Positions 12,616 to 14,375 of a DNA stretch of 14,375 bases are shown here, piece by piece; positions within the stretch are counted from its first letter, which is position 1; each line of letters begins with the position of its first letter. The DNA is from Actinomycetota bacterium (GTDB taxonomy: Bacteria > Actinomycetota > Acidimicrobiia > Acidimicrobiales > Iamiaceae). The stretch covers positions 1-14,375 of the forward strand of contig JAFDWI010000072.1 of NCBI GenBank assembly GCA_018268545.1, read 5' to 3'. The notes beneath the pieces are model-generated. The model was not told where the DNA came from and did not search any database. It worked only from the letters and a program-made list of their open reading frames with translations. The position numbers and the translations under genes were made by a program.

Positions 12616-14334
12616 TCAGGGCCCGATACGCCGCCGCCGTCGGATCACGTCGAGCGCCAGGCCGAGGGCGATCAGCGAACTCCCGATCACCACCAGGGGA
12701 GCGATCGGCGCGCCGGTCGCGGGGAGCGTCCCCGACGGTGGCGTCGAGGTCGGCGACCCTGGATTGGTGGACGCGGATGGTTGCACCGCCCCGGTGGTGG
12801 TCGAGGATCCGGGTGGAATCGTGGAGGAGGGCGGAACCGTCGAGGAGGTGGTCGTCGAGGTCGTCGTGGTGGTCCCTTCAGGTTGCGTCGTGCCCTGTGG
12901 CCACACGGTGATCGTGTGCCTGGCGCGAGAGTTGACCGTCACCGACAGCGTCTGGGTGTCGGCGTTCCACGAACTCGACCATTCGCCGGCAGGAAGATCG
13001 ACCGACACGTTCGGGCCGCTGGGGAACCGGCGCAGCGGGAAGTAGAACTCGGTCGGCCCGGTTGCGCCCGGGTCGGTTGGATCAACCGTGACGATCGACG
13101 TGCCTGCCGCATAGTTGCCCTGGATCGAGATCGGGCGACCCGCGATCGCCATCGGGTACACCTGGGTGTTGTCGGTCATGCCGGCGCCCGGGTTCCCGTT
13201 GGAGTCGAGTTGGCACCAGCCGCCGAGTCCCTGACACCACGCGAACGCGGCCCAACCGGCGACGTGCGCGTCGGCGCCGTGCATCACCTGGGACACGTAG
13301 TCGGCCGCGTTCGGCAGCGCCGGCTTCTGTGGGCCCCACTCCAGCACGATCGTCGGGATGTGGTTGGTCGCCCCGTAGGTGACGATGTTCGAGTAGTAGC
13401 GGGTGACGAAGTCGCTCGACGGGTTCCAATCGGCGCCCGACTCCATCCCGAGGTCGTACAGGTGAGGCGCGTAGATCTGGCGTCCGGTCGGATCGTGGAC
13501 GGGCCCGAGCCCGCTCGGCGCGGCGAAGGACGACGTCAGCCCGAAGGCGCCTTCGAGGAAGATCCAGTGGGTCGTGTCCGTCGCCCGGATCGCGTCGGTC
13601 ACGCGCTGGAGCATCGGTGTGATCTGGGTCGCTTCGACGCGGGTCAGCGCGTCGGTGTAGCCCTCACCTGCGTTCATCTGCCCGCACGGTTCGTTCAACA
13701 GGTCGTATCCGAACACCGCCGGCTTGCTCCCGAGGCGTGACACGACCTCGGTCCAGGCGGCGGTCTGCGCAGCCCGGAGATCGGCGTCTTCGTAGAAGTG
13801 TTGCCACGCACGTTGGTTCGCCGCGTCGAGGCACGGGATCGCGGTGTCGTGGTAGACGAGCCCGTCGGTGCGGGTCGCCCAGTCGGGCATCCCGTAGCCC
13901 CCGACGGCAGGACTGAAAGAGTCCTGGTGCATGTCGAGGACGACCTTGACCCCGGCGGTCTGTGCCAGGTCGAGGACGTGGCCGAGATCGGTGAAGTACT
14001 GGTTGTTCCAGGTTCCCTGCGTCGGCTCCATGTCGGACCAGAAGATCGCGAGGCGCAGCAACGTGAAACCGTTGCGACGCAGCCCTTGGAGCTGGGCGAG
14101 GGTGATCGTGGCGATCTGATCGGCGTGCAGTTTGATGTTGTAGCCGTGCAGGTCGAGTGCTCGGCCTTGGGCGTCGGTCGGGAACCAGCGACCGTTGGCC
14201 TCGATCGTCGTCGGTGACCCGGGGCCGGGAAGCGTGGGGTCCGCACCGACGGCCGGCACGGCGATCATCGTGACGACCAACGCGGCGAGACCAGCGACGA
14301 GTCCCTTGCGGATACGAGGGTGAGCGTTCTGCAT
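12616..14334 (-). CDS. LPXTG-anchored GH5 glycosidase, endoglycoceramidase-like
   Basis: The 572-residue protein has an N-terminal signal peptide (cleavage probably after VGA, residue 31), a GH5 catalytic domain (about 45-385) and a beta-rich module to about 480. A Thr/Ser/Pro linker (about 483-536) follows. Last comes a complete sorting signal: LPATG (537-541), a hydrophobic stretch and RRRRR. A sortase should therefore attach it to the cell wall. GH5 landmarks are LHGYN, VVLDMHQDSFS (131-141), acid/base E215 in DLLNEP, HLYD (291-294) and nucleophile E332 in LEWG. The DMHQD...GYGMPDWA region and overall plan resemble endoglycoceramidases, which release the glycan from glycosphingolipids; a related beta-glycosidase specificity is the alternative. 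No sortase gene is in the window. The ATG at 14334 gives the full signal peptide and follows a TANNNT box by six bases. GH5 and anchoring are sure; substrate is not. Confidence 0.85.
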   Translation of the reverse strand: MQNAHPRIRKGLVAGLAALVVTMIAVPAVGADPTLPGPGSPTTIEANGRWFPTDAQGRALDLHGYNIKLHADQIATITLAQLQGLRRNGFTLLRLAIFWSDMEPTQGTWNNQYFTDLGHVLDLAQTAGVKVVLDMHQDSFSPAVGGYGMPDWATRTDGLVYHDTAIPCLDAANQRAWQHFYEDADLRAAQTAAWTEVVSRLGSKPAVFGYDLLNEPCGQMNAGEGYTDALTRVEATQITPMLQRVTDAIRATDTTHWIFLEGAFGLTSSFAAPSGLGPVHDPTGRQIYAPHLYDLGMESGADWNPSSDFVTRYYSNIVTYGATNHIPTIVLEWGPQKPALPNAADYVSQVMHGADAHVAGWAAFAWCQGLGGWCQLDSNGNPGAGMTDNTQVYPMAIAGRPISIQGNYAAGTSIVTVDPTDPGATGPTEFYFPLRRFPSGPNVSVDLPAGEWSSSWNADTQTLSVTVNSRARHTITVWPQGTTQPEGTTTTTSTTTSSTVPPSSTIPPGSSTTTGAVQPSASTNPGSPTSTPPSGTLPATGAPIAPLVVIGSSLIALGLALDVIRRRRRIGP

Positions 14335-14340
14335 TTGCGC

Positions 14341-14346
14341 ACTCTA
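14341..14346 (-). promoter_or_regulatory. -10 element TAGAGT, probably giving a leaderless mRNA
   Basis: On the - strand TAGAGT is followed by exactly six bases and then the ATG of the GH5 gene, the same layout as TAGGTT before the GxGYxYP gene. No purine-rich ribosome binding site other than part of this box is present. Only about 30 bp of upstream sequence is visible, and no good -35 box at 17-18 bp was seen. Confidence 0.4.
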
Positions 14347-14375
14347 CGTGACGCGTCGCCTACCCGATGTGAAAT

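Noticed and set aside
12523..13740. Open frame of 405 codons on the + strand opposite the GH5 gene
   Set aside because: Starts with GTG in the intergenic gap but runs antisense through a GH5 gene with full catalytic motifs; its sequence is Arg/Gly-rich noise.

Overview
The window is GC-rich, densely coded DNA from a high-GC Gram-positive bacterium. Ribosomal protein S12 opens like mycobacterial S12 (MPTIQQLVRKGR), and several genes use GTG starts. One secreted enzyme ends in an LPXTG sorting signal and another carries a lipobox. Together these point to an actinobacterium, plausibly a deep branch such as Acidimicrobiia; the class is an inference from general style, not from a marker search.

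Left part (1-2359, + strand): the 3' part of a DUF2237 gene, a spacer holding a 14-unit degenerate pentanucleotide repeat, then a secreted GxGYxYP-like protein that probably acts on glycans.

Centre (2452-7146, + strand): a complete str operon, rpsL-rpsG-fusA-tuf, with rpsJ directly attached, behind a good housekeeping-type promoter. Three things stand out. S12 carries Arg at position 88, where streptomycin-sensitive bacteria have Lys. The body of tuf uses a codon dialect quite unlike its neighbours and returns to the local one only in its last 14 codons. rpsJ is followed by a convergent unrelated gene instead of rplC and the rest of the S10 operon.

Right-centre (7167-11202): a carotenoid-cleavage-type oxygenase on the - strand, divergent from a same-strand run of four genes: a short-chain dehydrogenase, an unrecognised EthD/Dabb-like protein, an ArsC-type thioredoxin-fold protein and an OsmC-type protein. 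The oxygenase, dehydrogenase and Dabb-like protein may form a small lipid or isoprenoid catabolic unit; the last two suggest thiol redox chemistry or detoxification.

Right end (11281-14334): a lipoprotein esterase of the PHB-depolymerase/feruloyl-esterase type (+), a 354-bp non-coding gap between convergent genes with a strong hairpin, and an LPATG-anchored GH5 enzyme resembling endoglycoceramidases (-). Three surface or secreted products with likely polymer or glycolipid substrates in 14 kb suggest a heterotroph using complex organic matter. The two glycan-enzyme genes share a TANNNT-N6-ATG arrangement that predicts leaderless mRNAs.
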